Origin: a virus
Reading direction: 5' to 3' (one strand)
DNA: 38,314 nt
Virus record (IMG/VR): IMGVR_UViG_3300031578_000152
Span: 1 to 38,314 of that record
The translations under genes and the position numbers were made by a program. Positions 14,301 to 23,047 of this stretch are shown here, piece after piece. Below the pieces are notes generated by a model. That model made no database searches. It had not been told where the DNA came from and saw only the letters and a list, made by a program, of their open reading frames with translations. The stretch's first letter is position 1, and each line of letters starts with the position of its first letter.

Positions 14301-16373
14301 TCACCCCTCTATTGTCAAGATAGATTCATTTTTATATATTGATAAAGTCGATTCATTCTCAACTATTAATAAAACGCTTTCATTACAAGATATTGATAGA
14401 ACTGAACCGTTTGCACTTATCGATAAGACAGAATTATTTGCAGTTATTGACAAAAAGCCCTGTAAAAACTCTACGAGTAAAGTGAATAAACCAGTTAAAG
14501 AACCAGTAAAACTTAATACGCCATGTAGTGCTATCTTTATTTTTCTTCCTACGTTCCCTGAAAAAGTGAGCGACCCCGATAATATCTTTTTAGTTAGTTT
14601 GTTAACATTACCAGTAAAGCCAAATGAGCCAGTCAATGAAATAAATTGTGTAAAGATATTTACTAAAGTTCCCGTTGCAGAAAATACGCCAGATAACATC
14701 TTCTTAGTTAATTTATTAATATTTCCACTAAATCCAAAGACACCTGCTAAAGATATCTTAATTGTTTTGAATAAACTTCCGTTTGAAACCAAAACACCGG
14801 TTAATATTTTTTTAGTTAATATACCTATACTTCCGGTAAACCCAAACGACCCTGTTATCACCTTAAACATTTTCTTAACCGTGCTAATTCCACCGGTAAA
14901 ACTAAATGAGCCTGCTAAAAATATTTTAGATAATCTATTCAGATTGCCTGAAAAGTTAAATACACCAGATACGGTTTTCTTGATTAGTATGCCAATACTG
15001 CCCGAAAATCCGAAAGCACCAGCCAAGCTCTTAAACTGCTTTATAACAACAGACCCTACAAAATCAAAACTGCCCGATAATACTTTCTTTGTTATTCTAT
15101 TCAGACTACCACTAAAATCAATTGACCCTGCAAGTGCTTTAAACTTCGTTAATATAGTAGATACGCCACCAGTAAAGCCAAACCCACCTGACAAAGATTT
15201 GTAGAATATTCCACCTAAAAGTTGTGAAGCTAAATCACCTACAAAACCAAAAGCTCCTGACAAACCTTTTTTGATTAATTTATTAACTGTCCCTGTAAAC
15301 CCGAATACTCCTGATAATGACTTAAATATTTTTAATATACCAGACACGTCACCAGTAAAGCCGAAAATGCCTGACAAAGATATTAGTGTCTTTTTTAATA
15401 ATTCTCCTGTAAAACTAAAAGCCCCCGATAGTGATTTCTTTATTGCCTTACCGACTGCACCAGTAAAATCAAAAGCACCTGAAAGAGATATTGATATCTT
15501 TTTAAGCACTCCACCCGTAAAGTCAAAAGTACCACTTACCGCTTTTTTTGTTAACCTGCCCAGACTGCCAGTAAAGTTAAACGAACCTGTTAAAGACTTA
15601 AACGCTTTCCAGACAGATGAAACCCCACCAGTTGCTCCGAATACACCTGATAAAATTATCTTTGGCAATTTTACGACTGAACCCGTTGCAGAAAATTCAC
15701 CTGCTAAAGATTTATAAAAGATTGAGGCTGCTGTTTCCCCTGTGCCATAAATAGATATTTCAGCGTTATTGTTTACTGTAAATACTTGGTTTGTGCAAGG
15801 GATACGATCAGTATTTATGGCTAACCATACTCCAGTTCCTCCACTTCCGTCCGTTTCTATGCTTCCTTTACCGCCAGTCCAATATATTCCAAGGTAATCC
15901 CCTACTTCTACGTCAAGGTCAACGGTAAAAGTTCGTTTAGCCCCTGCAGTTATAGTTCCAGGAATAGCTTCCCAATCTCGTGTACTAAAATTAGTACCAC
16001 TTACATTAAAAAAAGTAGCAACTTTAACAGTGGACATGTCTGTATAAGCCCAGATTTCAAAAGAAGTTATTTTTCCAGTTTCATTAGCAGGGTTTTCTAT
16101 AGCTATAATTGTATGGTCGCCACCTTGTGAAGTACCTCTGTCTATGGCTCCACTTCCTATATCAATGACAGTTAAATTTAATCTATCTATTCTTTTTAAA
16201 TTCTCTATTTTTTTATCAAGGAGCTTAAAATCAATCTTATGTTTCAATCCACAATGGGGACAAACCAATATATTGTTTTCATAGATATTGCCTTTAATTT
16301 CATATCCCTTATGACAACGACAACATCTTATTAAAGATGTGTCTATTGATGTTCCTATACTAATTTGACCCAT
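14301..16373 (-). CDS. Long repeat fibre protein with zinc ribbon head
   Basis: The 690-residue protein has four parts. Residues 15-45 form a zinc ribbon (CCRC ... CPHC). Residues 50-66 are a short helix. Residues 70-213 are a beta-sandwich shared with the tail protein at 5239-6396. Residues 221-631 hold 22 tandem units of 18-23 residues with consensus K-x-L-S-G-x-F-x-F-T-G-x-V-x-K-L-x-K, and the last 50 residues hold 9-residue units (SVLSI-x-NE). The repeats should form a long beta fibre. The position among head genes, not tail genes, suggests a head or neck fibre. It may bind host surface, sediment matter or sugars; the target is unknown. Confidence 0.7.
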   Translation of the reverse strand: MGQISIGTSIDTSLIRCCRCHKGYEIKGNIYENNILVCPHCGLKHKIDFKLLDKKIENLKRIDRLNLTVIDIGSGAIDRGTSQGGDHTIIAIENPANETGKITSFEIWAYTDMSTVKVATFFNVSGTNFSTRDWEAIPGTITAGAKRTFTVDLDVEVGDYLGIYWTGGKGSIETDGSGGTGVWLAINTDRIPCTNQVFTVNNNAEISIYGTGETAASIFYKSLAGEFSATGSVVKLPKIILSGVFGATGGVSSVWKAFKSLTGSFNFTGSLGRLTKKAVSGTFDFTGGVLKKISISLSGAFDFTGAVGKAIKKSLSGAFSFTGELLKKTLISLSGIFGFTGDVSGILKIFKSLSGVFGFTGTVNKLIKKGLSGAFGFVGDLASQLLGGIFYKSLSGGFGFTGGVSTILTKFKALAGSIDFSGSLNRITKKVLSGSFDFVGSVVIKQFKSLAGAFGFSGSIGILIKKTVSGVFNFSGNLNRLSKIFLAGSFSFTGGISTVKKMFKVITGSFGFTGSIGILTKKILTGVLVSNGSLFKTIKISLAGVFGFSGNINKLTKKMLSGVFSATGTLVNIFTQFISLTGSFGFTGNVNKLTKKILSGSLTFSGNVGRKIKIALHGVLSFTGSLTGLFTLLVEFLQGFLSITANNSVLSISANGSVLSISCNESVLLIVENESTLSIYKNESILTIEG
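14304..14450 (-). repeat. Five 9-residue repeats at the fibre C-terminus
   Basis: After the long array come units of the form S-V-L-S-I-x-x-N-E/G: SVLSISANG, SVLSISCNE, SVLLIVENE, STLSIYKNE and SILTIEG. The shorter period suggests a different, thinner beta tip. The array ends 3 bases from the stop. Confidence 0.75.
14481..15713 (-). repeat. 22 tandem LSGxFxFTG repeats
   Basis: Protein-level repeats, with units of about 54-69 bases. The codons differ freely between units, so the DNA is not a simple satellite and the array is old or under selection to avoid recombination. Every unit keeps the SG/AG/TG and F(T/S)G pairs. Insertions of 2-5 residues appear about every fourth unit. Confidence 0.85.
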
Positions 16374-16385
16374 TATTTACCTCAA

Positions 16386-16410
16386 GGGGCTATTCAATAA
16401 AAATAGCCCC
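16386..16410. other. Hairpin before the fibre gene
   Basis: Nine-base perfect arms, GGGGCTATT (16386-16394) and AATAGCCCC (16402-16410), with a 7-base loop. The T-run lies on the plus-strand side only, so on the coding strand it is a hairpin just before the fibre ribosome site rather than a good terminator. It may protect mRNA ends or block antisense transcripts. Confidence 0.6.
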
Positions 16411-16420
16411 TGTTATTTTT

Positions 16421-16939
16421 TTACGTTTCAGCATTGCAAGTTAATTGATATGTCCATTCAATCTGATTAGTGTCTACTACGTTAATGGCAGCAAATACAC
16501 TTCTATCCATTAATATCCCATCAGCATCGATATTAAATACTCCGTGTTCTGTAATAGCTTTGGTTAAGTTATAAGTTGTAGTTGCGACAGACTTATAGAT
16601 TTCGCCAGTTGCACCTTCAACTTGTGTACCTGTCGTTCTTGCACCACCCCAAGCGGTTTCCATTGCAGTATCAGTTTTGTTTTCTGCTGTAGTACCAATT
16701 CCGCTATCGTGAAATTTAAAGTCACCAAAAGCTGATACTTCTGCAACCAAGTTATCTACAAGATACTCAACAAAGGCTGTAGTTACTTTTTTACGGCAGA
16801 TAACACCGAGATTTTCTCTTACGCCATTTCTGATTACTACGGCTGATAACTGGGATTCCATTTCTACAACCCCGATATCTTGTAACTCATACATCTTATG
16901 CCTTATCCACCTGCATACTTTTGAAAATAATTTATACAT
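16421..16939 (-). CDS. Virion structural protein (jelly-roll-like)
   Basis: The 172-residue protein has an N-terminal amphipathic part, then a domain with FKFHDSGIGTTAENKTDTAMETAWG, RTTGTQVEG, YNLTKAITEHGVFN and LMDRSVFAAINV. This run of motifs occurs in phage structural proteins found near capsid or decoration genes. Such proteins are likely exposed on the virion, but a defined function is not known to me. The gene lies between a LamG-like protein and the repeat fibre, within the head-accessory group. The start ATG has a GAGGTGATAAT site. Confidence 0.6.
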   Translation of the reverse strand: MYKLFSKVCRWIRHKMYELQDIGVVEMESQLSAVVIRNGVRENLGVICRKKVTTAFVEYLVDNLVAEVSAFGDFKFHDSGIGTTAENKTDTAMETAWGGARTTGTQVEGATGEIYKSVATTTYNLTKAITEHGVFNIDADGILMDRSVFAAINVVDTNQIEWTYQLTCNAET

Positions 16940-17005
16940 ATTATCACCTCATTCTATTTATATTTTTTAGGGGAGCAGGTCGCCCCGCCCCCTATCGTTT
17001 AATTT

Positions 17006-17776
17006 TTAACTTCTATCCTGGAATACACGCACATAATCAACAAGCATAGTTCCTACTCCAGTATTATTAGCATCAGTTTTTGATACGTTGAAATAAGGTT
17101 GGACATCACCAACTGTCGCAAGTATTCCAAACATATTACCAGTTCCAACTAATACACCATCAACATAGAATTTAACTGCGGCTATATTGGTTGCATCAAT
17201 TCTATAAATATGATAATCACCAGTCGCTATAACAATACCTGTATCATTCACATCATCATCGCCGCCAGCAACATCATTGTCAGTTTCCCATACCAAAATA
17301 GTATTCGCATCATGCTGAAGCCTGAACCAAGCATTACAATCGATATTATCAAGAACAGCATTATGTGTCCCTGCAAGTCCCCATACCATTTCCGTTGTAC
17401 CCGCTACTCCCATAGTCGGTAATATAGAGATTCGCACTCTTGCCTCGAAAATAAGTCCTTGTTCCAGACTTAATGATTCCTGGTTATTCCAATCTAAAGC
17501 TGCAATCGAGGCTGCAGCAGCAGTAACTACAGATAATGAAGCAATCCCATTTATTCCGTCTGCTACCTTCGCTACTACACCATTTCCTAAAATCAATGTA
17601 GACCAGGGACTTCCAGCTTCTACTGTTCCTGTTGCAGGGAAGAGTACATCGCCCCCTAAAAAGTCATCATAAAAAACTACCGGAAACATCGGTACTAAAG
17701 ACTCAGTTGTCGCCTTATCATAAACTACCGGGAATCCTGTACTAAACCAATTATATTTACCATAAGTCTTACTCAT
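17006..17776 (-). CDS. Concanavalin/LamG-like virion protein
   Basis: The 256-residue protein looks like one large jelly-roll domain of the LamG/concanavalin A-like type: YDDFLGGD near the start, GLIFEARVRI, DYHIYRIDATNIAAVKFYVDG, and MLVDYVRVFQ at the end. These folds usually bind sugars and are common as capsid-surface decorations. The start at 17776 is chosen because GGAGATGA precedes it. A terminator lies just upstream of the gene, so its transcript may depend on read-through. No enzyme active site is seen. Confidence 0.65.
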   Translation of the reverse strand: MSKTYGKYNWFSTGFPVVYDKATTESLVPMFPVVFYDDFLGGDVLFPATGTVEAGSPWSTLILGNGVVAKVADGINGIASLSVVTAAAASIAALDWNNQESLSLEQGLIFEARVRISILPTMGVAGTTEMVWGLAGTHNAVLDNIDCNAWFRLQHDANTILVWETDNDVAGGDDDVNDTGIVIATGDYHIYRIDATNIAAVKFYVDGVLVGTGNMFGILATVGDVQPYFNVSKTDANNTGVGTMLVDYVRVFQDRS

Positions 17777-17803
17777 AATAATCATCTCCTTTCGCTTTTA
17801 TTT

Positions 17804-17834
17804 AAAAAAGCAACCCTTTTAAGGTCAAAAGGTT
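17804..17834 (-). terminator. Intrinsic terminator
   Basis: Minus strand: AACCTTTT pairs with AAAAGGGTT around a short loop, followed by GCTTTTTT. It lies 15 bases after the 67-residue gene and before the LamG-like gene. The GAGAGC box seen at other terminators is absent. It may lower expression of the fibre genes relative to the capsid genes. Confidence 0.82.
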
Positions 17835-17848
17835 ATTTTTTTAACATT

Positions 17849-18052
17849 TTATTTATTGACTGCACCCCGCAGCATTTTGTCACGGGGTGCTTTGTCAATT
17901 TGCTTTACGTTTACTTTCTTTATCTTTGGCTTTATGTAGACCTCGCCAATATTCTGATTTATTAACGACATTCCTACAGCGTCGTTAACCTCGATAACCT
18001 CGTTTCGGTTATATTCTCGCCAGTCTACATATAGCCGTACTTGTAAAGACAT
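17849..18052 (-). CDS. Small basic protein, 67 aa
   Basis: I do not recognise it. It has a beta-like first half (SLQVRLYVDWREYNRNEVIEV) and a basic Lys-rich second half. It lies directly after the 169-residue capsid-accessory gene and before a terminator, so it is the last gene of the capsid transcript. It may be a minor head protein. The start ATG has an AGAAGGAG site. Confidence 0.55.
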   Translation of the reverse strand: MSLQVRLYVDWREYNRNEVIEVNDAVGMSLINQNIGEVYIKPKIKKVNVKQIDKAPRDKMLRGAVNK

Positions 18053-18070
18053 AATAAACTCCTTCTAATT

Positions 18071-18580
18071 TTAGTCTATTGCGGTTGCTAAAATATCTTG
18101 CGGATATCTTGGCTCGCTTAGGATTGCAATAACACAACCTAATTGTGCAAGTGGAAGAGTTGTATCTACTAAAGTTAAAGCACAATGGTCAGCCCCTGCC
18201 AAAGCAGCAGCCACAACAGCAGCATCTACCTCGATTATAGCCATTCCACCTGCTATAGTGGAAATCATCGGAAATCCTAAAATACCTGCATCGGTTAAAG
18301 TAGTCGGCACATCTGAGCCTATCCCAGGAACTCCAGCAGCTGCTTGAGTTCTATATTTGAAAGTTATCGGGGTTGCACAAACTACATTATCAACTCCAGC
18401 AAATACCCTTACTGTTTGAATAGCAGCAGCAGCAGCTCCTGTTGCAACTATAAAGGTGCATTTCCTGTAATTCTCCATATTCACTATGTCAGAAACTATT
18501 CCAGCACCTGTAGTAAAAGTATCGGCTGCTGTCGGTATTATTGCATTAACTATTTTGTGTGTTTCACTAAATACGTTCAT
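18071..18580 (-). CDS. Probable capsid decoration protein
   Basis: The 169-residue protein is rich in Ala, Thr and Ile with a predicted beta-sandwich pattern (CTFIVATGAAAAAIQTVRVFAG, APITFKY-like strands, GMAIIEVDA). It directly follows the major capsid gene with a GAAAGGAAGTGA ribosome site. Proteins of this composition and place are often head decoration or stabilising proteins. There is no specific motif, so the role is inferred from position. Confidence 0.55.
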   Translation of the reverse strand: MNVFSETHKIVNAIIPTAADTFTTGAGIVSDIVNMENYRKCTFIVATGAAAAAIQTVRVFAGVDNVVCATPITFKYRTQAAAGVPGIGSDVPTTLTDAGILGFPMISTIAGGMAIIEVDAAVVAAALAGADHCALTLVDTTLPLAQLGCVIAILSEPRYPQDILATAID

Positions 18581-18610
18581 TATTAATCACTTCCTTTCGA
18601 TAATATTTTT

Positions 18611-20715
18611 TTATCTTGCTGCCAAAGCAACATAGGGGCTTCTGGTAGTAACAGAATCTGCAGCTAATACTCCACTATTCCACAATGGCTGTCCGTCTAT
18701 ACGAAGTACAAATCTGAAAACCTGTTGGTCAGTCATAAAGGCTACATGGATAGAGCTTGCGGCTTGTATCCCGCCACTCTTTTCACCGAGAACATATTGA
18801 CTCATATCAGCAAATACTATATCTCCGACATTACCGAGTGCAGCACATTGCTCAATAGGTTGAATCGGTCTGCCTAATAAAACTCCGTTAGGTGCTGAAA
18901 CAAAGCCGCCAGAAGGTAAATATACTGGTAATCCACCCAATCCTGCAGGAATGTACATCTGCATTAATTGAGGTTCTACATCTTGGTTAATATACCATTT
19001 AGCTTTGTTTCTATTTGCAGCAGGCATTAAATTCCACATACCCAATATGTTTTCAGCCACTACTGTATCAGCAGGTTGTAAGGCTTCTGCAGCTCGGGTA
19101 ACTAATCCGGGGCCATTTAAAATACCTAACGGCATTCCGGCACCAGTTCCATTTAATATAGAATCATCGATTCTCCATCCAAATTCTTGTGCAAATAATT
19201 TAGATACAACAGCTTCTAAAGCAGAAGTATCTTCAAGTAATTCATCTGTTGCATAATATGCACCGATATGCTTATTGAGTCCTAATATTATTTGTCTAAG
19301 TTTTGGATGAGTTGCTAATTTAGTTCCAGCTTCACATAACCAGTAAGTTAATAATCCGCCGCCTCTTGAACCGGTAACTCTTGAAGTTTCATCGACAGCA
19401 TTCATTACTAACCTATTACTGGCCATAGGAATTTTCCAACAATCTTTAGTTAAAATACCAGTCTCATAAGTCTGCATTAATAATTGTTTTGAAAATTCTG
19501 GTACAACAAGAACACTTTTGTTACTCCTGATTTTATTCAGGGGATAGGATATTTCTACCTATCTCTCATACTCTCATATGAGGTCGGACTATATCTTTAC
19601 AACTTGTATCTTCGGATATTGATATATTTTTTGATATTTACCTTGAAATGCTATACAACAAATTTTAGAACAAAAATGATGTATAGAATGTTTGAAAGAA
19701 GAAGGAGAAAGATAATATTTCTTTCCACAATTATCACAGTAAGTCAAAATTTGATGATTCATAGCTTCTCCTTTCTCTCTCTTCCTTTGCATTTCATAAA
19801 TTTTACTTCTTTCAAGTTGTATCTTGCGTATAGTCTCTGAGGCGCCCCTTCGTTGGAGTGGTAAGCATTCTTCTATAATCTCCAATTCTCTATCTGTAAA
19901 CGGATGATTACGTTTGCCTGGTATATAAGAGGCATTTCTGGATTTGCAATATTCTAAAATCAATTTACCTCTTTTTTTCTTATTCCCTGTTAATTGATTA
20001 CCTATGGATTCTAAAAGTTTTATCATATTTATATATCTATGCACTTGAATAGTAAAAATTATCTTATCATATTTTCTAACTTTACCATCTTTATTATATT
20101 TACTATGGTCACTTGCTCTTACATAGGTAACAATTCCTAATTTTCTCATAATTATTTGTGTTTTTAAAATAATCTGTTCATCCGTATTACAAATATGCAT
20201 CGCAGGTGTAACACTATTACTTGGGGTTTTAGTTCTCAATTCTTTACTAATAGAAAGTCCCAAGTAACCTTCACCATCAATGATACCTGCTAACCATCCT
20301 AATTCAATTTGGGTTGCCTGCTGATTGCCCATTGTTACATTCTTCATATTGTCACTCCCATAGGAGTAATGAAGATTTTAGGGGTTTCCAGCATATAGCA
20401 AGATTTAATGTGAGCATCTTTGTTGTACCCACCATCAGCACCAACACCCTCGTTCATTCCAAGTTGTTTTTCATAAACTAATCTTGGATCTAATTCATGT
20501 TTGGTTTCTGCTTTTGCCACAGCCTGTAATAATTCACCGAAAGATTTCCATTTCGGTTCTGGATTATTTTTATCCCCATCATCACCAGAGGGTCTCTTAC
20601 TTGGATCAATTTTTGTTAATGCTTTTAATTTCTCATCTATTTCTGCCATAAGTTGTATATTATTTTCTTTTTGCGCTTCTTTAAATTTTTCCATTAGTTC
20701 TTTAATTGTTAACAT
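18611..20715 (-). CDS. Major capsid protein, HK97 fold, split by a group I intron
   Basis: The gene is complement(join(18611..19512,20427..20715)): exon 1 is 289 bases, exon 2 is 902, together 1191 bases or 396 residues. Residues 1-50 or so form a helical, charged delta/scaffold domain. Joining GADGG to FLVVPEFSKQLL restores the conserved HK97 capsid start GADGGFLVPxEFS exactly. After it come ETSRVTGSRGGGL, HIGAYYATDELLEDTSALE and GVLLGRPI, typical of the family. The protease encoded upstream should remove the delta domain. Exon 1 reads on in frame for 27 codons into the intron if it is not spliced. A different splice point would break the conserved motif. Confidence 0.93.
19513..20426 (-). 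ncRNA. Group I intron in the major capsid gene
   Basis: The intron is 914 bases. Exon 1 ends with U and the intron ends with G, as group I introns require. P1 is visible: GUGGGU at the exon end pairs with GCUCAC (20415-20410), with a U-G wobble at the splice site. Core pieces are also present: AUAUGCUGGAAAC near 20395, and AAGAUAUAGUCC (19597-19586), the conserved P7/S strand. The homing endonuclease gene fills most of the interior, and its stop codon falls inside the core. The intron should self-splice from late mRNA and restore the capsid frame. Confidence 0.92.
19589..20347 (-). CDS. Intron-encoded LAGLIDADG homing endonuclease
   Basis: The 252-residue protein has the motif LAGIIDGEG at residues 19-27, with the second metal-binding Glu/Asp typical of the family. 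The central part is basic. A C-terminal zinc finger (about residues 207-232, CDNCGKKY ... CSKICC) resembles the fingers in the nuclease insert of the protease gene nearby. It would cut intronless capsid genes and spread the intron. The start follows GGAGTGACAAT and overlaps the exon 1 read-through stop. The stop codon lies in the intron core. Only one clear LAGLIDADG motif is seen, so it may act as a dimer. Confidence 0.9.
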   Translation of the reverse strand: MKNVTMGNQQATQIELGWLAGIIDGEGYLGLSISKELRTKTPSNSVTPAMHICNTDEQIILKTQIIMRKLGIVTYVRASDHSKYNKDGKVRKYDKIIFTIQVHRYINMIKLLESIGNQLTGNKKKRGKLILEYCKSRNASYIPGKRNHPFTDRELEIIEECLPLQRRGASETIRKIQLERSKIYEMQRKREKGEAMNHQILTYCDNCGKKYYLSPSSFKHSIHHFCSKICCIAFQGKYQKIYQYPKIQVVKI

Positions 20716-20739
20716 TTTAAATCACTTCCTTTCTTTTTT

Positions 20740-22764
20740 TTATTTGACTCTGCCCGTAATATAACCTAATTTTTTATTAAGATGTTCCTTTATGCTTTTA
20801 TTACTTTCTTCAAATGTTTTTTCAATAATTTCTTTTAATTTTGTTTCATCTATTCCTTTATCTACCATTACATCATCTATATCACTGACTTCTATATCGA
20901 TTCCTGTATCGTCATCTTTAATATCTTTTGTATCCTCAATCTCCAAACTATCTTCTTCAATAGGTTCAGCAGAATCCAGTACATTTTGAATCTTAGCTTG
21001 AGCATCTTTTAAGTCTTGCTTATTCCTTTTGTTCAAGACTGCTCCAGCCTTCAATTCGAGTTCTTTGTTTTCGTTTTCTAATTTATCGACCTTTTCTTTT
21101 AATTCTTTATTTTCCTTAACAATCTCATATATCTCATTAGGATTAAAACTCTTATTTTGTTCTTCTTGTTCCTCTGATTTGGGAAATATCTTTTTTAATT
21201 CATTTTTACTTTCTTCGATATTGTCTTTATCTATAATCATAAATCTATAATCATTTTCATTATAATAATCTATCTTTTCTTCCCAAGTTTCTTTATGACC
21301 ATATTCTTTCCTTAATTCTCCCATCCCATCAATTTCTACCCATAAACTATTACCATCACTATTAATTAAAACAAAATCACAAGTCCAATATCGTTCTTTA
21401 CAAACTCTTACCTGAATATTATGCTTTATTCCTTCCTTATATAACCAATCATCGAATATTCCTTCAAATTTACTCTGAACGATATGCCCATCATTACATT
21501 CTGTCTGATATCCACCAAATCTATTTAATCTACCATTTTCAAGAGCTTCTAATTGAGCTTCACTCAATTGATTATCTTTATTAAGATTTTTTATAAATTC
21601 CCTATTTCCTTTATAAAAACATTCTCTTGAACAATATATCCGTGGACGATTGGGATTATAATTAAATTCCTTATTACATATAAGGCAAATTCCTATTTCT
21701 TTTTCAATTTCCATAGATTCATTGTGGCATTTTTTAGAACAATACTTTTGATTATTCCCCTTTCTATAAACTTCAAAAATTTCTCCGCATTGTTCGCAAA
21801 TTCTTTTTTCTTTTCCACCTTTATATTGAGGATGATTCTCACCGCTATTTAATTGAGATAAATATTTATATCCACATTTAGTTGAACAAGTTTTCCTATT
21901 AGCGCTTGGAGAATCCATAAAATATTTACCACAAATAACACATTGATAGATTATACTTTTACCATGTTTTCGCACCCATTCTTGTGCAGAAGATAGAGTC
22001 CATCCTTTACCTTTATCAAAAATATATTTCTGCACATGGGTTGAGCCTTGTGGATCTGATTTGAGTTTTCCAATTACTGCCTTAATTCCTTTCTTGGCAT
22101 CTATGTCAATCGTTCTAAATGAATCTTTTACGAAATCTGCTGCTGACCTTACCGGGATATGGATAAACTCGTCAGTTTCTTCGGGCTTTAGAATTATTTC
22201 TTTTTCATCTTCTTCAATCTCGATAAACCCGGCTTCTTTTAATGTATCAATATTGATACCCTTTGCTACCATATTGGTTAAGGCTTCAGGATTTGAAGGC
22301 ACTGCACAAGCCGAAAATTCTAATAGTTCCCATGATTTAATTCTCCTACCTCCTCGTCTTATGCTATCTTCTCCACCTTTGCCCCCATTATCCTCATCAA
22401 CAATATCCTCAGTCTTAATAGGTATAAATCCGATACTCCAGGCTCGCATAAATTTACCTTTATATAATCTATGAACTATATCAGCTAAAGGATAATCGCC
22501 TTCTGGTGGAAATATTACCTTTGCTTTAATATCATCATCAGTCTTGACTAAATTTTCAGCTTTACCAATAGGCAATCCTCTATAATCATGAGCCATAAGC
22601 ACGACAGGATTTTTGCGATAATTAGTCAGCTTTGCTCCTTTGGCTTCTACAATATCGCCATCCCTGTCTACTGCAGTCGTAGTAATAGTTACCTCAAAGG
22701 CTCTTTCGCCTTCAACTTCTTTTGTTTCTGCATCATAAGTCTTTATCATTATTTCTTCTGGCAT
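20740..22764 (-). CDS. Prohead protease with XkdF-like domain, inserted nuclease and scaffold tail
   Basis: The 674-residue protein is far longer than the usual 200-400. Residues 1-170 are HK97 prohead protease, with the likely His in LMAHDYRG and Ser in LEFSACAVPSNPEAL. Residues about 200-272 match the XkdF-like region (HIPVRSAADFV, KGWTLSSAQEWVRKHGKS). Residues 275-530 are foreign: three zinc fingers of the CxxC...CxxxC type, then a PD-(D/E)XK nuclease (QSKFEGIFDDWLY, RYWTCDFVLI, WVEIDGMG). The rest is an acidic coiled coil that probably serves as scaffold. No intein splice residues are seen. The start is set by GAGGTGATAAAT. The protein should still mature the head. Confidence 0.88.
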   Translation of the reverse strand: MPEEIMIKTYDAETKEVEGERAFEVTITTTAVDRDGDIVEAKGAKLTNYRKNPVVLMAHDYRGLPIGKAENLVKTDDDIKAKVIFPPEGDYPLADIVHRLYKGKFMRAWSIGFIPIKTEDIVDEDNGGKGGEDSIRRGGRRIKSWELLEFSACAVPSNPEALTNMVAKGINIDTLKEAGFIEIEEDEKEIILKPEETDEFIHIPVRSAADFVKDSFRTIDIDAKKGIKAVIGKLKSDPQGSTHVQKYIFDKGKGWTLSSAQEWVRKHGKSIIYQCVICGKYFMDSPSANRKTCSTKCGYKYLSQLNSGENHPQYKGGKEKRICEQCGEIFEVYRKGNNQKYCSKKCHNESMEIEKEIGICLICNKEFNYNPNRPRIYCSRECFYKGNREFIKNLNKDNQLSEAQLEALENGRLNRFGGYQTECNDGHIVQSKFEGIFDDWLYKEGIKHNIQVRVCKERYWTCDFVLINSDGNSLWVEIDGMGELRKEYGHKETWEEKIDYYNENDYRFMIIDKDNIEESKNELKKIFPKSEEQEEQNKSFNPNEIYEIVKENKELKEKVDKLENENKELELKAGAVLNKRNKQDLKDAQAKIQNVLDSAEPIEEDSLEIEDTKDIKDDDTGIDIEVSDIDDVMVDKGIDETKLKEIIEKTFEESNKSIKEHLNKKLGYITGRVK

Positions 22765-22769
22765 ATTTA

Positions 22770-23030
22770 TCACCTCACTTTCAAAAATATTTGTTTATTT
22801 GGAACTCCACTTCCACCTTGAGGTGGATTATTATTATCTAACAATGTAACATCCCATTTTATTCCTGTGCAATAACCTCCACACCCAAAACGACCTTCTG
22901 CAATATAATATTGATCTCCGAAATCACATTTATCAGACAATTTACAATGATTCCTATCCCAAAACATTGGTTTGAAATCTTTGCAATCTATCCCCGGTTT
23001 AGGTTTTTTCCCTTTATTTTTAAAAGCCAT
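22770..23030 (-). CDS. Small Cys-rich head-region protein
   Basis: The 86-residue protein has a basic start (KNKGKKPKPG) and six Cys residues in IDCKDF, HCKLSDKCDFG, GRFGCGGYCTG. It probably binds zinc or iron, or is disulphide-linked. Similar short Cys-rich proteins sit near portal genes in other phages, but I cannot name a family. It lies just before the protease gene and after a terminator element, so it opens a transcript of head genes. Confidence 0.6.
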   Translation of the reverse strand: MAFKNKGKKPKPGIDCKDFKPMFWDRNHCKLSDKCDFGDQYYIAEGRFGCGGYCTGIKWDVTLLDNNNPPQGGSGVPNKQIFLKVR

Positions 23031-23047
23031 TTCATTTCTCCTTTCAT

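Noticed and set aside
14482-15717. Long plus-strand open frames opposite the repeat fibre gene
   Set aside because: They are the antisense of the LSGxFxFTG repeats, giving a matching PVKLNxP-like repeat, and have no ribosome sites. The minus-strand frame is longer and has domains.
16386-16410. Terminator for the minus-strand transcript
   Set aside because: The hairpin has its T-run only on the plus-strand side; on the minus strand it is followed by UUGAGG.
20344-20715. Stand-alone 123-residue scaffold gene
   Set aside because: Its last 27 codons are intron sequence; the first 96 codons join the capsid exon 2 in frame at a conserved motif.
21150-21960. Second group I intron whose ORF is read from the protease exon
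   Set aside because: No core strand like AAGAUAUAGUCC was found near the end of the insert, and the frame stays open on both sides.
20740-22764. Intein in the prohead protease
   Set aside because: There is no Cys/Ser start with intein block motifs and no His-Asn end at the insert borders; the fingers and PD-(D/E)XK fold explain the insert.
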